A program made the position numbers and the translations under genes. This document shows, piece after piece, positions 23,679 through 33,320 of a stretch of DNA of 57,478 bases. The stretch spans positions 165,286 through 222,763 of the forward strand of contig PLBY01000154.1 in the NCBI GenBank assembly GCA_003134655.1, read 5' to 3'. The DNA is from Acidobacteriaceae bacterium (GTDB taxonomy: Bacteria > Acidobacteriota > Terriglobia > Terriglobales > Acidobacteriaceae). The stretch's first letter is position 1. Each line of letters begins with the position of its first letter. Under the pieces are notes generated by a model, which saw nothing but the letters and a program-made list of their open reading frames with translations, was not told where the DNA came from and did no database searches.

Positions 23679-24847
23679 TCGTGAACGTCGGCAGCTTGGG
23701 CAGGTTCCACACCTTCGATCTTGCACGTCAGATGCATCGTTTGGGAAAGTTGGGTACCATGTACACTGCGTATCCCAAGTGGAAGGTCGATAGCTTTCCC
23801 CCTGAGCGCGTACGGGCATTCCCCTGGTGGATGATGGCCACTTCGGCGGCCTCGCGGTTTGACGTGCCAGGATTGAACCGCTGGCTGAACTGGCGGACAA
23901 TTGATTCTTTTGACCGCTGGGTTGAATCGCGGCTGCAGCCTTGTGATGTTTACCATTGCATGTCCGCGTGCGGGCTAAGAACTCACCGAGTGGCGCGGCA
24001 GCGTTACGGGGCCCTGACCGTGTGCGATCGGGGATCGTCTCACATTGTTTACCAGGATCGAATCTTGCAGGAAGAGCATGAGCGCTGGGCTTTGCCTTAT
24101 AAACATATCGATGAACGTGTCATCTCGCAGGAACAGCGAGAATATGTGGAATGCGACATTATCACTGTACCTTCAACTTTCGTGTACAAGTCATTCATTT
24201 CTCAAGGAATCAGCGAAAAGAAGCTCAGAAGGATATCCTATGGTGTCGAGTTGGAGCTCTTTCGGCCGATCAAGAAGCAGGACGAAGTTTTTCGCGTAAT
24301 CTGCGTCGCTGAGGTTAGTGTTCGGAAAGGTCTGCTCTACATGCTTCAGGCGCTTGAACCATTACGTCGAGAAATCGAAGTCTGGATAATTGGGACCGTC
24401 ACAACTGCGATCAAGCCTCTGCTCTCACGATATGAGGATCGCGTACGCTTCTTCGGGCCCGTACCTCGTTCGGATCTCTACGAATATTACAGTCAGGGAT
24501 CCGTGTTTGTGCTTCCTTCTGTCGAGGAAGGACTGGCCCTAGTTCAGGCTCAGGCTATGGCGTGCGGATTACCCGTTATTGCGACCGCGAATACCGGGGC
24601 TGAGGACCTATTCACGGACGGCATAGAAGGTTTTATCGTGCCCATTAGAAGCCCGGAGGCGATTCGCGAAAAAGTGCTTCATCTCTACGAGAATGCGGAG
24701 CTACGACGCGAAATGGGCAAGGCTGCGTTACGAAGAGTGCAGTCGATCAGGGGTTGGGACTCTTACGGCGATTCTATATCCGAGACCTACACAGATGCAG
24801 TACGATATAGAGACGTTGTCGCTGGAACCCAAGTCGCTCACTCATGA
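23675..24847 (+). CDS. Glycosyltransferase family 4 (GT-B)
   Basis: The start is TTG 23675, overlapping the wzy stop, or GTG 23681; GGAG is upstream. The 390-residue GT-B protein has VNVGSLGRFHTFDLARQM at the donor loop, VISVGVELE-like YGVELELF at residue 190, and the late block PSVEEGLALVQAQAMACGLPVIATANTGAEDL. In the usual E-x7-E motif the second Glu is Gln here (EGLALVQAQ). The same form occurs in a GT4 subgroup, so this may be subfamily-typical rather than a defect. The stop overlaps the FkbM gene start. Confidence 0.85.
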   Translation: MIVNVGSLGRFHTFDLARQMHRLGKLGTMYTAYPKWKVDSFPPERVRAFPWWMMATSAASRFDVPGLNRWLNWRTIDSFDRWVESRLQPCDVYHCMSACGLRTHRVARQRYGALTVCDRGSSHIVYQDRILQEEHERWALPYKHIDERVISQEQREYVECDIITVPSTFVYKSFISQGISEKKLRRISYGVELELFRPIKKQDEVFRVICVAEVSVRKGLLYMLQALEPLRREIEVWIIGTVTTAIKPLLSRYEDRVRFFGPVPRSDLYEYYSQGSVFVLPSVEEGLALVQAQAMACGLPVIATANTGAEDLFTDGIEGFIVPIRSPEAIREKVLHLYENAELRREMGKAALRRVQSIRGWDSYGDSISETYTDAVRYRDVVAGTQVAHS

Positions 24848-25578
24848 ACCTGTCTGCCATCCCGAGGAGTCGGTTGGTTGGACGTCTTTTGCGAGCACCG
24901 CTTCGGCTAGTTCCTCGCACTGCTGTGGTTCCGATCATCCAAGGGCCTCTGCAGGGGACAAGATGGGTCGTCGGTTCAGGTAATCACGGATACTGGCTTG
25001 GCTGGTATGAATCCGATAAGGTCAGAAGGTTTGCCGCGGCCATCTCCGGTATGCGGGTCGTCTACGACGTTGGTGCAAATGTCGGATACTACAGTATGCT
25101 GGCTTCGAGACTACTGGGCCGGACCGGGCAAGTCATCGCATTCGAACCTGATCCGCAAAACATTGCCTTTCTCCGCCGGCATCTAGAAATGAATGGCATC
25201 GAGAACGTTCGGGTGGTTGAGGCGGCAGTTTCGGATCGTTGTGGTAAGGCGAGGTTTCAACAAGAGGCTAGCCGATATAAGGGAGCGCTCAGCCAAAGCG
25301 GCACGTTGTCTGTATGTACCCTCTCTCTGGATGAACTCATCAGCTCAGGGGAGTTTCCGCCTCCGGAGGTGATCAAGATAGATGTGGAAGGCGCCGAGCA
25401 GCATGTTTTGTCGGGAGCGGAGCAGTCGCTGCGGTCGAAGCATCCACTCTTGTTCGTGGCGACACATACCTCCGCATTGCATTCTGAGTGTTGCCAATTC
25501 TTAAAGTCATTGGATTACCAAGTCGAGGCGATCGACGGATCGAGTTTGGAGTCTAGTAGCGAGATCATCGCACGTTAG
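24844..25578 (+). CDS. FkbM-family methyltransferase
   Basis: The 244-residue protein starts at ATG 24844 within ATGA. SAM motif I is VVYDVGANVGYYSMLASRL (about 73-91), with VIAFEPDPQNIAFLRRHLEMNG next. The FkbM hallmark is EVIKIDVEGAEQHVLSGAE (about 177-195). Family members methylate hydroxyls on sugars or polyketides. It is one of three FkbM-type enzymes here. O-methylation of a sugar in the repeat unit is the likely role. Confidence 0.87.
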   Translation: MNLSAIPRSRLVGRLLRAPLRLVPRTAVVPIIQGPLQGTRWVVGSGNHGYWLGWYESDKVRRFAAAISGMRVVYDVGANVGYYSMLASRLLGRTGQVIAFEPDPQNIAFLRRHLEMNGIENVRVVEAAVSDRCGKARFQQEASRYKGALSQSGTLSVCTLSLDELISSGEFPPPEVIKIDVEGAEQHVLSGAEQSLRSKHPLLFVATHTSALHSECCQFLKSLDYQVEAIDGSSLESSSEIIAR

Positions 25579-25604
25579 TTGCGTAGCATAAGGACGCAAG
25601 AGAA

Positions 25605-26339
25605 ATGGCTTCACTGCACGATCAGGTTACGCTGGACTACTATCGCACGACCGCAGCGCGGGGGCACGCTTCGACGCGCGAGCACTACGAGTCCACCGCA
25701 CAGCATTTACAGAGGAGATTCGGTGATTGGCTACCCGAGCACCAAGCAGTCCGGTGCTTGGACGTAGCGTGCGGGTGCGGCGACATGCTCTATTGTCTCG
25801 AAAAACATGGAATATGCGAGACAAAGGGCGTGGACCTTTGCCGCGACGAGTTAGATAGAGCGCGTCCATTCTTGCGGGCGGAATTGATCTGTATGGATGT
25901 GCTGGATTTTCTGCGAGATGTTCCTCCTGGGGCTTACGATTTCGTGACAGCCTTGAATTTTTTCGAGCATTTGTCGAAAGACAAATTGCTTGCCATTGTG
26001 ACGGAGATCAGACGCGTCCTGGCACCCGGTGGTTATTTGATTGCGATGGTTCCAAATGCCCTGTCACCTTTTGGAACTGCCACGCGCTATTGGGATATAA
26101 CTCACGAATGGGCATTTACGCCGAACAACTTTCGCCAACTTGCGTCGCTTTGCGATTTCGATCCAACAATAGAGCTCCGTGAATGTGGTCCGGTCGCTCA
26201 TGGGCTGGCAAGTGGCGCTCGAACTCTTGCATGGGGTGTCATTCGCGCTGCGATTGCTGTGTGGTTGCTGGTCGAGACGGGTGACCGCAAAGACGGCGTG
26301 TACACCATGGATATGATGGTGCGGATGCGCCGTCCCTAA
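25605..26339 (+). CDS. Class I SAM-dependent methyltransferase
   Basis: The 244-residue protein has CLDVACGCGDMLYCLEKHG (about 46-64) as motif I. VDLCRDELDRARPF and YDFVTALNFFEHLSKDKLLAIVTEIRRVLAPGGYLIAMVPN follow in canonical order. The 'FFEHL...VLAPGG' block is typical of Methyltransf_11/23 proteins. A hydrophobic patch near the C-terminus (VIRAAIAVWLLVE) may contact the membrane. The TAATG junction couples it to the downstream gene. The substrate is unknown but probably a glycan. Confidence 0.82.
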   Translation: MASLHDQVTLDYYRTTAARGHASTREHYESTAQHLQRRFGDWLPEHQAVRCLDVACGCGDMLYCLEKHGICETKGVDLCRDELDRARPFLRAELICMDVLDFLRDVPPGAYDFVTALNFFEHLSKDKLLAIVTEIRRVLAPGGYLIAMVPNALSPFGTATRYWDITHEWAFTPNNFRQLASLCDFDPTIELRECGPVAHGLASGARTLAWGVIRAAIAVWLLVETGDRKDGVYTMDMMVRMRRP

Positions 26340-26374
26340 TGTGGAGACAGATTTATTTTCAGACCATTTTGAAT

Positions 26375-27454
26375 ATGGTGCGGGTCCTCTTTCTCGGTGA
26401 AAACTGGTTTGGAAGTTGTGCTCGCGCCTGTTGTTTTGCGCTGCGCCGGCTTGGCTGCGATGTCCGAGACATTGATCTGCAGACCATATTTCCCCAGCTG
26501 CGTATGCGCAGCTCTAGGGTCGTCCTCCGGCTACTAGCCCCCCGTCTCATGCGGGAATACAACCAGGTGATCCTCGAAGTCTCCCGCCAATTTAGTCCTG
26601 ATTTTCTGCTGGCCTTCAAAGGCAGCTACGTACAGCTGGAAACTCTGCGCGAACTTCGTAGTTTAGGAGTTGCTCTCTATAATTACTATCCGGATCGGGT
26701 ATTGTTGGCCCGCCACACTTCGCTGGAGCGGACGATTTCCGAATACAACTGCTTCTTCGACACCAAACAATATTGGGATGGCGATGCAGCCGAGCATTTT
26801 TATCCTCGGTGCCGCAAGTTTCTGCCACATGGATACGATCCAGAGATTCATCACCCCGTCGAACTGGAGGATCGTGACCGACGGCAATTCGAGTGTGACG
26901 CGTGCCTGATCGCCACTCACACATCGGGGAAGGAGGCAGTCCTTGAGGAACTGCTAAGGTTGCGGCCAAAACTCGATTTGAAGATTTGGGGTAACTTGTG
27001 GGAAGACAACTGTCGTTCCACTGAAGTGCGAAATCGAGTGTGCGGGGCGGCGCTGAATGGAATGTCTTATACAAAGGCAGTCCTGGCTAGCCGCATCAAT
27101 CTGGCGTTGATGGGGGTCACTCCGGAAGCGAAAGACCAGACCAGCACGCGCACCTACGAGATTCCAGCCTGCGGCGGCTTCATGCTTCATCCCCGTAACG
27201 CAGAGGTGCTTGACTTGTATGCCGATCGCTCAGAGATCGTTTGCTTTGATTCAGCGCGGGAAATGGCTGAGCAGATCGATTACTATCTCGCAAATCCGGA
27301 GGAGCGTTTCGCAATCGCCCAAGCTGGCTACGCGCGCTGTGTACCCGCATATTCGTACGAGAAACGCATGGTGGAGATTCTGAATTGGCATGAAGATCGC
27401 ATGAAACATGCTTCCGCGGGAGGTCAGGATCACAGATGCTACGGCAGGTATTAG
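26375..27454 (+). CDS. CgeB-like glycosyltransferase
   Basis: ATG 26375 gives MVRVLFLGENWFGSCARA, matching the usual CgeB-type beginning. An in-frame ATG at 26339 adds 12 residues and overlaps the upstream stop. The 359-residue GT-B-like protein includes SPDFLLAFKGSY, YNYYPDRVLLARHTSLERTI, and the C-terminal domain block TSTRTYEIPACGGFMLHPRNAEVLDLY, conserved in CgeB (spore-maturation glycosyltransferase) proteins. It likely adds a sugar or modifies the polymer. Its end overlaps the next FkbM gene by 19 bp. Confidence 0.75.
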   Translation: MVRVLFLGENWFGSCARACCFALRRLGCDVRDIDLQTIFPQLRMRSSRVVLRLLAPRLMREYNQVILEVSRQFSPDFLLAFKGSYVQLETLRELRSLGVALYNYYPDRVLLARHTSLERTISEYNCFFDTKQYWDGDAAEHFYPRCRKFLPHGYDPEIHHPVELEDRDRRQFECDACLIATHTSGKEAVLEELLRLRPKLDLKIWGNLWEDNCRSTEVRNRVCGAALNGMSYTKAVLASRINLALMGVTPEAKDQTSTRTYEIPACGGFMLHPRNAEVLDLYADRSEIVCFDSAREMAEQIDYYLANPEERFAIAQAGYARCVPAYSYEKRMVEILNWHEDRMKHASAGGQDHRCYGRY

Positions 27455-28194
27455 AAAGGCTTAGTCGCGGCGTAGTGCTCAAAAGAAGGCTTCCTCCTCA
27501 GTTTGGCAGAGGACCGCTATTTGTCTCTCCCGAGTCGGGCCTCAAGTATTATCGTTCGGACCTAAGTACCGCAGATCCTACTCTGTTTCGCATGGCGCAG
27601 GAACTCGTTAAACCGGCGGACGTCGTATGGGATATCGGTGCAAATGTTGGATTGTTCAGCTTTGCTGCCGCTGCGGTGTCCGGTCCGCGGGGCCGTGTGA
27701 TCGCGGTTGAGCCTGACACCTGGCTTGTAGACCTGCTACGCAGATCATCACGATTGCTAGTACCGGAACGTGCTCAGGTTATAGTAATTCCGTTTGCTGT
27801 TTCCGATCGCATTGATTTGACCGAGCTCCACATCGCAGCTCGCGGCAGGTCCGCGAACTTCATTGAAGGTGGAGGATCAAGTCGAACTGGCGGTACTCGA
27901 CGCACTGAGTTTGTCATCTCGATCACTCTCGATTGGCTATTGGGGATACTTCCGGCACCCCAAGTCCTGAAAATCGACGTGGAGCGCCTCGAAGGCCGGT
28001 TGTTATTGGGTGCATCGAGGATGTTGACTGAAGTCAGGCCGCGTATTTGGTGCGAAGTTTCCACAGAGTGTGAGCAGGTGGTGACCGAAATCCTTCAAGA
28101 GGCGAGCTATGAGATCTACGACGCTGGTGTTCATCATTCGGCCCGAAAGCCATTGCGCCGAGCTGTATGGGAGACGCTGGCGTTGCCGAGATAA
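27436..28194 (+). CDS. FkbM-family methyltransferase
   Basis: The 252-residue protein has motif I VVWDIGANVGLFSFAAA (about 64-80), then VIAVEPDTWLVDLLRR. The FkbM block is VLKIDVERLEGRLLLGASRML: the usual 'DVEGAE' reads DVERLE, a substitution close to the substrate site. It is the last gene of the long + strand operon and overlaps the CgeB-like gene. It is probably a second sugar O-methyltransferase. The altered motif lowers certainty that it is fully active. Confidence 0.78.
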   Translation: MLRQVLERLSRGVVLKRRLPPQFGRGPLFVSPESGLKYYRSDLSTADPTLFRMAQELVKPADVVWDIGANVGLFSFAAAAVSGPRGRVIAVEPDTWLVDLLRRSSRLLVPERAQVIVIPFAVSDRIDLTELHIAARGRSANFIEGGGSSRTGGTRRTEFVISITLDWLLGILPAPQVLKIDVERLEGRLLLGASRMLTEVRPRIWCEVSTECEQVVTEILQEASYEIYDAGVHHSARKPLRRAVWETLALPR

Positions 28195-28370
28195 TGTACG
28201 TTCGATCCCGTTTCCATGGCTTCAAGAGATGCCTGCGGTTCAATCGTTCAATCGTTCAGCATCCCTCTCACAATGCCACACACGCAGCCCTTGCTAACAA
28301 GGTTGGTTCATGGGGTTCATGTATGCGTGTCCGATGATGATCGAGGGCGATTGATATTGCGCGTAAGCCG

Positions 28371-29084
28371 TTAAGACCGGGAACGCGCATCGACAGCTGG
28401 ACGTTCTTTGGTGGCGAGCAACCAGCGATTGTGTTCGATGGGTCTTTGTTCCGGAAGGAATAGTCGCCACCATGCGTTCGGTATTACGTGGGTGTCGTAT
28501 CCGGCACTGTGAAACAGAGCGACGCATTCGTCCTCGAGCTGCTTAGAATGGGTCTCTATAATCCAACGAATGCCCTTGGTACTTAATAGACGTGTCGCGC
28601 CCTCCAGGACTTTGAGCTCAGCGCCGTCAACGTCTACCTTCACTATGCAGGGTGGTTCAATCTGGTCTACGAGTGAATCGAGCATAGTCGTTCTCTCATC
28701 ATTTGTTGTTCCGACATATTGTGAAGAGAATTGCAACCGTGGGTCACGCTGGAGTCCATTCAGCTCTAAGTTATCGTGCAGTGGCACGCGCATTTGTGGC
28801 TCAGGCTCAAAGGCGAAGACCCGTTTAGCAGGGGTCCTTTTGAGAAAAAATAGGACATACTCTCCGAACGCCGCGCCGACATCAACGGCGGTCCGGGCGT
28901 CGGTAGAAAATTTTCGTAAGGCAGGATGAATCTCGCGCTCGGCCAAACCAAAAAACATTTGCGTCTCGTAAGCAAGATCCAGATTCATTTTCAAGCCGCG
29001 AAAAGGACCAATCTGAATGGACCGAGCGACTTTGCCTCGGGGCACGACCCTCGATTTGATTTTAGATGCTAGCCCCACACGCAC
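28371..29084 (-). CDS. FkbM-type methyltransferase
   Basis: GTG 29084 is preceded by AGGAGA. The 237-residue protein has TAVDVGAAFGEYVLFFLKR as motif I (about 64-82), VFAFEPEPQMRVPLHDNLELNG next, and the FkbM block CIVKVDVDGAELKVLEGATRLL. The downstream part WIIETHSKQLEDECVALFHSAGYD matches the family end. It is convergent with the large + strand operon and lies 71 nt after the - strand glycosyltransferase, so those two probably form one unit. Confidence 0.82.
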   Translation of the reverse strand: MRVGLASKIKSRVVPRGKVARSIQIGPFRGLKMNLDLAYETQMFFGLAEREIHPALRKFSTDARTAVDVGAAFGEYVLFFLKRTPAKRVFAFEPEPQMRVPLHDNLELNGLQRDPRLQFSSQYVGTTNDERTTMLDSLVDQIEPPCIVKVDVDGAELKVLEGATRLLSTKGIRWIIETHSKQLEDECVALFHSAGYDTHVIPNAWWRLFLPEQRPIEHNRWLLATKERPAVDARSRS

Positions 29085-29155
29085 GTTGCGATTCTCCTCT
29101 AAACGATGGTTTTTCTGCTTGCATTTGATAGTGCGACGAAAAGACCATCTGCATT

Positions 29156-30370
29156 CTATATTGCGGCAACTGGGCGACCACAGAGCCTAGATCCCGTTAC
29201 CGCGTCCAGACCTTTAAGAATTCCGACGAGGATCTCCGGGTAGCCCCAGTGACTAATTAACTCGCGAGACGCGATGCCCATTGTGCTCCGGTGATCTGCA
29301 TTCGCGAGCAAGTCGCGAAGCCGTTCGGCCAAGGCCACGATGTCACCCGCCGGATAGACGAAACCGTTGATCCCGTCCTGGACAAGGTCTCCCGTCGCGC
29401 CAACTTTATCACTGGCAATTACCGGAAGGCTGAAACAGAGGGCCTCGTTCACAACTAATCCCCACGGTTCAAAGCCGGATGGAAGAACAAACACATCGGC
29501 CATTGAATAGTAGGGTGCCATCTCAGTCTGATTCTTAAATCCCACAAAGCGGACATTCTTGACCGAACGTTCACGAACATAGGCTTCCAAATCGGCCCGA
29601 AGCTCGCCGTCGCCCAGAAACACCAGTCCAGCATTCAAGGATTCAGGTATTGCCTCGAAGGCCCGCAAAAGGTCCATGGGGCATTTGACCGGGACCAACT
29701 TTCCTGAAAATAGCACGATCGGATTCTTACGATCAAAACCAAGCGATTGCTTGAGTTCGGATTTACGTGACAACAACGCGTCTGCCTTGGAAAGCCAATA
29801 CTGATTATCCACAGCGTAGGGCGTAAGATGAATCTTATTTTCAGGCACGTCATAGCTGCCGTAGAACTCGGCATTATGGCGGCCGATGCTGAGAAATCCC
29901 GCGGTCCTGGCGAAAACGGGCTTCAGGACACTCTTCTTGAGAAAATGCTTCGTACTCGAAGGCGGGTTCAGAAGGTTAGTCTCGCCGCGCACAAGCAAAG
30001 GTGTTCCGGTGGCAATTGCTGTCAACATGGCAATCCAATTGGTTGCGCGGCCCCAGCCGTGAACTAAGAGAGCGTCGTAGCGGCCCTTAGCAATGCATGC
30101 AATGATGCCTGGATTCAAAAGCCCCCAAAAGCTCGTGAGTCCGGGATTCCAGCTCCAGTTTTTCAGAAACAACGAACTGTAGCCCTCGAGCAGGGGAATA
30201 TCCCATTGGACTTCTCGGCCGAATCCTTCATCGTGGTAAGCTTTGAGGCCGAATTGCGAACAGAACAAAACGGTGAGGTCGATCTTGGCACTCGCGGCCA
30301 GGGCACGATGCATCGGCGCCTGGTATTGAATAGGATGAGAAGTGAGAACCAGAAGACGATAAGATCGCAT
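29156..30370 (-). CDS. Glycosyltransferase family 4 (GT-B)
   Basis: The 404-residue protein begins RLLVLTSHPIQYQAPMHRALA, the donor-loop start of a GT4 subgroup found in capsule loci. The C-terminal domain has KNPIVLFSGKLVPVKCPMDLLRAF, NAGLVFLGDGELRADLEAYV and PSGFEPWGLVVNEALCFSLPVIASDKVGATGDLV, containing an intact E-x7-E motif (EPWGLVVNE). It should add a hexose-type sugar from an NDP donor at the cytoplasmic face. A promoter-like motif shared with other genes lies 55-83 bp upstream. Confidence 0.87.
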   Translation of the reverse strand: MRSYRLLVLTSHPIQYQAPMHRALAASAKIDLTVLFCSQFGLKAYHDEGFGREVQWDIPLLEGYSSLFLKNWSWNPGLTSFWGLLNPGIIACIAKGRYDALLVHGWGRATNWIAMLTAIATGTPLLVRGETNLLNPPSSTKHFLKKSVLKPVFARTAGFLSIGRHNAEFYGSYDVPENKIHLTPYAVDNQYWLSKADALLSRKSELKQSLGFDRKNPIVLFSGKLVPVKCPMDLLRAFEAIPESLNAGLVFLGDGELRADLEAYVRERSVKNVRFVGFKNQTEMAPYYSMADVFVLPSGFEPWGLVVNEALCFSLPVIASDKVGATGDLVQDGINGFVYPAGDIVALAERLRDLLANADHRSTMGIASRELISHWGYPEILVGILKGLDAVTGSRLCGRPVAAI

Positions 30371-30424
30371 AGGCTAGATTTCGATGTTCCTCGGTTACAT
30401 AGCGGGACATTGTTGGAAGGATAA

Positions 30425-30453
30425 TTCTAATCCACAGGTCGACGGAGTACAAT
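30425..30453. promoter_or_regulatory. Shared promoter-like motif between divergent genes
   Basis: TTCTAAT and GTACAAT are separated by 15 bp (30425-30453). On the - strand this reads TTGTAC, 17 bp, TAGAAT, a good -35/-10 pair for the glycosyltransferase. On the + strand TACAAT could be a -10 for the acyltransferase. A very similar element lies at 31738-31766, and related ones at 36123-36152 and 52540-52569. Confidence 0.5.
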
Positions 30454-30517
30454 CGTGGCTCCCTTGGCGAACGGTAGCGCCTCTCCTAATGGATTTCGGA
30501 ACTGATAGTCAATCAAA

Positions 30518-31693
30518 ATGCTGCGAGCAAACGAAATGACTTGGAAGGTTGAGCCGTGGGTGCTCTCCCTTGATCCTCTGAGGGGCATTGCTGCTCTGGC
30601 CGTTGTCGTGCATCACACCGCTCAAGCATGGGGCATCGCGGCTGATGGGACCTCCATTTCGGCAACGATGTTCGCATGGTTGGGCGGCTGGGGCGTGACT
30701 CTTTTCTTTGTGCTCAGCGGATTTTGCATCCATCTCCCGCAGGCTCGGGCTTTTTCACTCAACAGGCATCATCGAATTGATTGGGGGCGATTTGTGAAAC
30801 GACGTGCTCGGCGCCTGCTGCCCACGCATTATGCATCCCTGCTTCTCGCAGCCGCGCTCGGAATGTTTGTACAAACGGAACTCATAAGCGCCCCAACATT
30901 CACTAGTTTTATTGCGCATGTCTTCATGGCTCATGTTTGGTTTGCGACCTTTTTTTACAGCATCAATGCGGTGTTTTGGTCTATTGCTATCGAGGTGCAT
31001 TTTTATATCTGCTACCCCGCGTACCTATGGCTGCGCGGAAGGTTTGGCTCGGTAGGTACCACAGTTTGTCTCGTTTTTGTAGGATTATTGATCTACGGAA
31101 CAGCTTCGGTCTCACTGCACGGTGATCCGCGGTTCGTCTTACAGAGGTTGTTCGTGGTTTCGTGGTGGCAGTGGGCGTTGGGGGCAGGGTTGGCCGACAT
31201 GTATGTGCTTGGAAAGGCTAGCCAATGGGCGAGGATTCTGAGCTTCAAATTCGCGCCCGCCGTATACCTGATCCTGTCACTCGCGATTGGCATTAAGGAC
31301 CCCACGATCCAAGGTTTACATCTACGCTTCTGGATCTTGCCCGTCCTCTGCGGGGCGCTGCTTGGGTCCTTGGTAATTCGTCGGTGTCCTCACGTTCCTA
31401 TCCTGAGTAAAGCAGGCATCTATTCGTACTCGATCTATCTCGTCCACCCAGTAGCACTTGCGGTGCTGTTGGCGGTGCGTCCCTACAGAAATCTACCAGC
31501 CATAATTGGTGTACCGACAGCTGTGGTTCTAGCCACGTTTATGTCCTGGATATTCTTTTTGCTTGTAGAGCGACATTTCCTGTCCGTCCGGCAGCGGACA
31601 GCGGAGGAGCCGCTTCCGATCCTGTCGACTACGTTCCCCGAACGAGGCCTGCGGCTGCCCGCGACGAACCTCAGGACAAATCAAGGTAGCTGA
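30518..31693 (+). CDS. Acyltransferase family 3 (OafA/YrhL-like), membrane
   Basis: The 391-residue protein has about ten membrane segments. The family entry is visible: LDPLRGIAALAVVVHHTAQAWG, containing the R and H needed for acyl transfer, then GGWGVTLFFVLSGFCI. FSINAVFWSIAIEVHFYICYPAYLWL and IYLVHPVALAVLL complete the pattern. Such enzymes O-acetylate or otherwise acylate sugars of surface polymers. The start at ATG 30518 lacks a clear Shine-Dalgarno, and ATG 30539 (MTWKVEPWV) is an alternative. Confidence 0.87.
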   Translation: MLRANEMTWKVEPWVLSLDPLRGIAALAVVVHHTAQAWGIAADGTSISATMFAWLGGWGVTLFFVLSGFCIHLPQARAFSLNRHHRIDWGRFVKRRARRLLPTHYASLLLAAALGMFVQTELISAPTFTSFIAHVFMAHVWFATFFYSINAVFWSIAIEVHFYICYPAYLWLRGRFGSVGTTVCLVFVGLLIYGTASVSLHGDPRFVLQRLFVVSWWQWALGAGLADMYVLGKASQWARILSFKFAPAVYLILSLAIGIKDPTIQGLHLRFWILPVLCGALLGSLVIRRCPHVPILSKAGIYSYSIYLVHPVALAVLLAVRPYRNLPAIIGVPTAVVLATFMSWIFFLLVERHFLSVRQRTAEEPLPILSTTFPERGLRLPATNLRTNQGS

Positions 31694-31737
31694 GAGTGAA
31701 AGCTGGGTCGGCATTCAGTGGCTTGGCTAGAGGTCAT

Positions 31738-31766
31738 TTTTAATCCACAGGACGAGCAAGTACAAT
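31738..31766 (+). promoter_or_regulatory. Promoter-like motif upstream of the beta-helix gene
   Basis: TTTTAATCCACAGG...GTACAAT (31738-31766) shares the arrangement and the core AATCCACAGG with the element at 30425-30453. It ends 36 bp before ATG 31803. TACAAT (31761-31766) suits a -10 box. Conservation at two sites suggests common control. Confidence 0.45.
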
Positions 31767-31802
31767 TACGGATTCTTTGGCCGGAGCAATCGCGTTTCCG
31801 AG

Positions 31803-33320
31803 ATGTTGAGACTTTCAACCAGTCTTGGAGTTTTGTTCGGCAGCCTGCTGCTGATTGTATTGTGCTGCGCACAATCCCCTGACCAAGCTTTCGTGAACGT
31901 TCGCCACTATGGGGCCAAGGGCGACGGCGCCACTGACGATAGCCGTGCCATTCAATCTGCCTTGGATGCAGCTGACCCAGGTGGCACGGTTTATTTTCCT
32001 GCTACTGCGAAGAGCTACTACACCTCGACTTGTTTACGTCCCAAATCCCATACCACGCTCTTAGGCGATGGTCCCAAGTCAGAAATATCAGTTCCTGGCG
32101 CAGGATGGCCTTTGGTTCCATCAACCTGCTACGGAATCATAAATCTCAATCACGTGGAAGGAGTTCGCATCACGGGCCTTCGGGTTGTCGGTACAGTTCA
32201 CGCTCTAGATTCAAATCATACGCCGAAGCTGATCTATCTTGAATCGGTTGACAAAGTGGAAATAGACCATGATGATTTCGAAAACTCTGCATTCGAGGGA
32301 ATTTGGGAAGGTGGCGGACCCTCTACCCGCGTGACAGTGACAAACAACACATTCACTCATATCGGGTACGGCGGAGCAAACAAAACCCAGGGGCTGCCTG
32401 CAATTCAATGTAATTGGAGCGATGGTGTTATTTCCAATAACAGCCTCTTCGACGTAGGAACCGGTATCGGATGCAGTCAAACCAACAACACAATTACGGG
32501 CAACACTGTGGACCAGTTTTCGAACCAAGGAATCGCGATCGGAGATGGGAGAGACAACGGACCTTTCATCGTAAGCGGAAACACAGTTGTTTTTGCTGTC
32601 ATGCATGCCAACGGTGCGGCGCAAGTTGGCTACTTCGCCGGTTCCGGGGTGATCGGCACAGAGCACCTAAATAACTTCTCTGGAAACACTTGCCGCTTGA
32701 TTGGAACCATTGCAGTTGTACCCCTGGGAATCTGCTATGTTGCAGACTCGCCACATGTTGTGTTCGATTCCAATACGGCGGAAGTCACCGACGTCGGCCT
32801 TGGCTTCCTAGTCTATGGGCGCGTTGGAGGCTCCGACGTCACCCTATCGAATAACACATGCAGCGTGGTGAATGAGAGTGCTCGGACAGAATGTTTTATC
32901 GGCAAACCGAACGGTGCACGGAACGCGTTAACATTGTTTTCGCACGGCAATAAAGCCTACGGGAATATTCCTGCGAATGGCTCCTTTGCTTTCGATTACA
33001 ACACGATTGGGGGCGGCGAGCTAAACGCTTCGGCCAGCCGAGACTTAGCCAATGAGGGGTTGATTCGGATCGGTGACAGCGTTTACAACAGCGACAGACG
33101 GCTTGATCACATTCCTTTCACGATCGATAGTCAAGCGACATCAAGCGTTGAACAAAGCATTACCTTTGCCGGGGGGCCTTATTCTAGTCTTGGTTCCCAG
33201 CCGAACGGCACCGTAACCTACTGCCAGGATTGCCAGTCCTCGGGCGAGGGCGAAACCTGTGCCCCTTCTGGCAGCGGCAAGCTTGCGGTGAAGATCAATG
33301 GTGTTTGGAAATGCTTTTGA
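31803..33320 (+). CDS. Secreted right-handed beta-helix protein (pectate lyase 3-like)
   Basis: The 505-residue protein has a signal peptide (about 1-24, LGVLFGSLLLIVLCCAQS). It then shows the pectate-lyase-superfamily entry FVNVRHYGAKGDGATDDSRAIQSALDAA. The centre is made of short N-rich coils (VTVTNNTFTHIG, ISNNSLFDVG, ITGNTVDQFSNQGIAI), typical of parallel beta-helix rungs. The C-terminus YCQDCQ...LAVKINGVWKCF resembles tail-end motifs of other secreted helix proteins. A polysaccharide lyase, hydrolase or epimerase acting on the exported polymer is plausible. The catalytic residues could not be picked out. Confidence 0.8.
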   Translation: MLRLSTSLGVLFGSLLLIVLCCAQSPDQAFVNVRHYGAKGDGATDDSRAIQSALDAADPGGTVYFPATAKSYYTSTCLRPKSHTTLLGDGPKSEISVPGAGWPLVPSTCYGIINLNHVEGVRITGLRVVGTVHALDSNHTPKLIYLESVDKVEIDHDDFENSAFEGIWEGGGPSTRVTVTNNTFTHIGYGGANKTQGLPAIQCNWSDGVISNNSLFDVGTGIGCSQTNNTITGNTVDQFSNQGIAIGDGRDNGPFIVSGNTVVFAVMHANGAAQVGYFAGSGVIGTEHLNNFSGNTCRLIGTIAVVPLGICYVADSPHVVFDSNTAEVTDVGLGFLVYGRVGGSDVTLSNNTCSVVNESARTECFIGKPNGARNALTLFSHGNKAYGNIPANGSFAFDYNTIGGGELNASASRDLANEGLIRIGDSVYNSDRRLDHIPFTIDSQATSSVEQSITFAGGPYSSLGSQPNGTVTYCQDCQSSGEGETCAPSGSGKLAVKINGVWKCF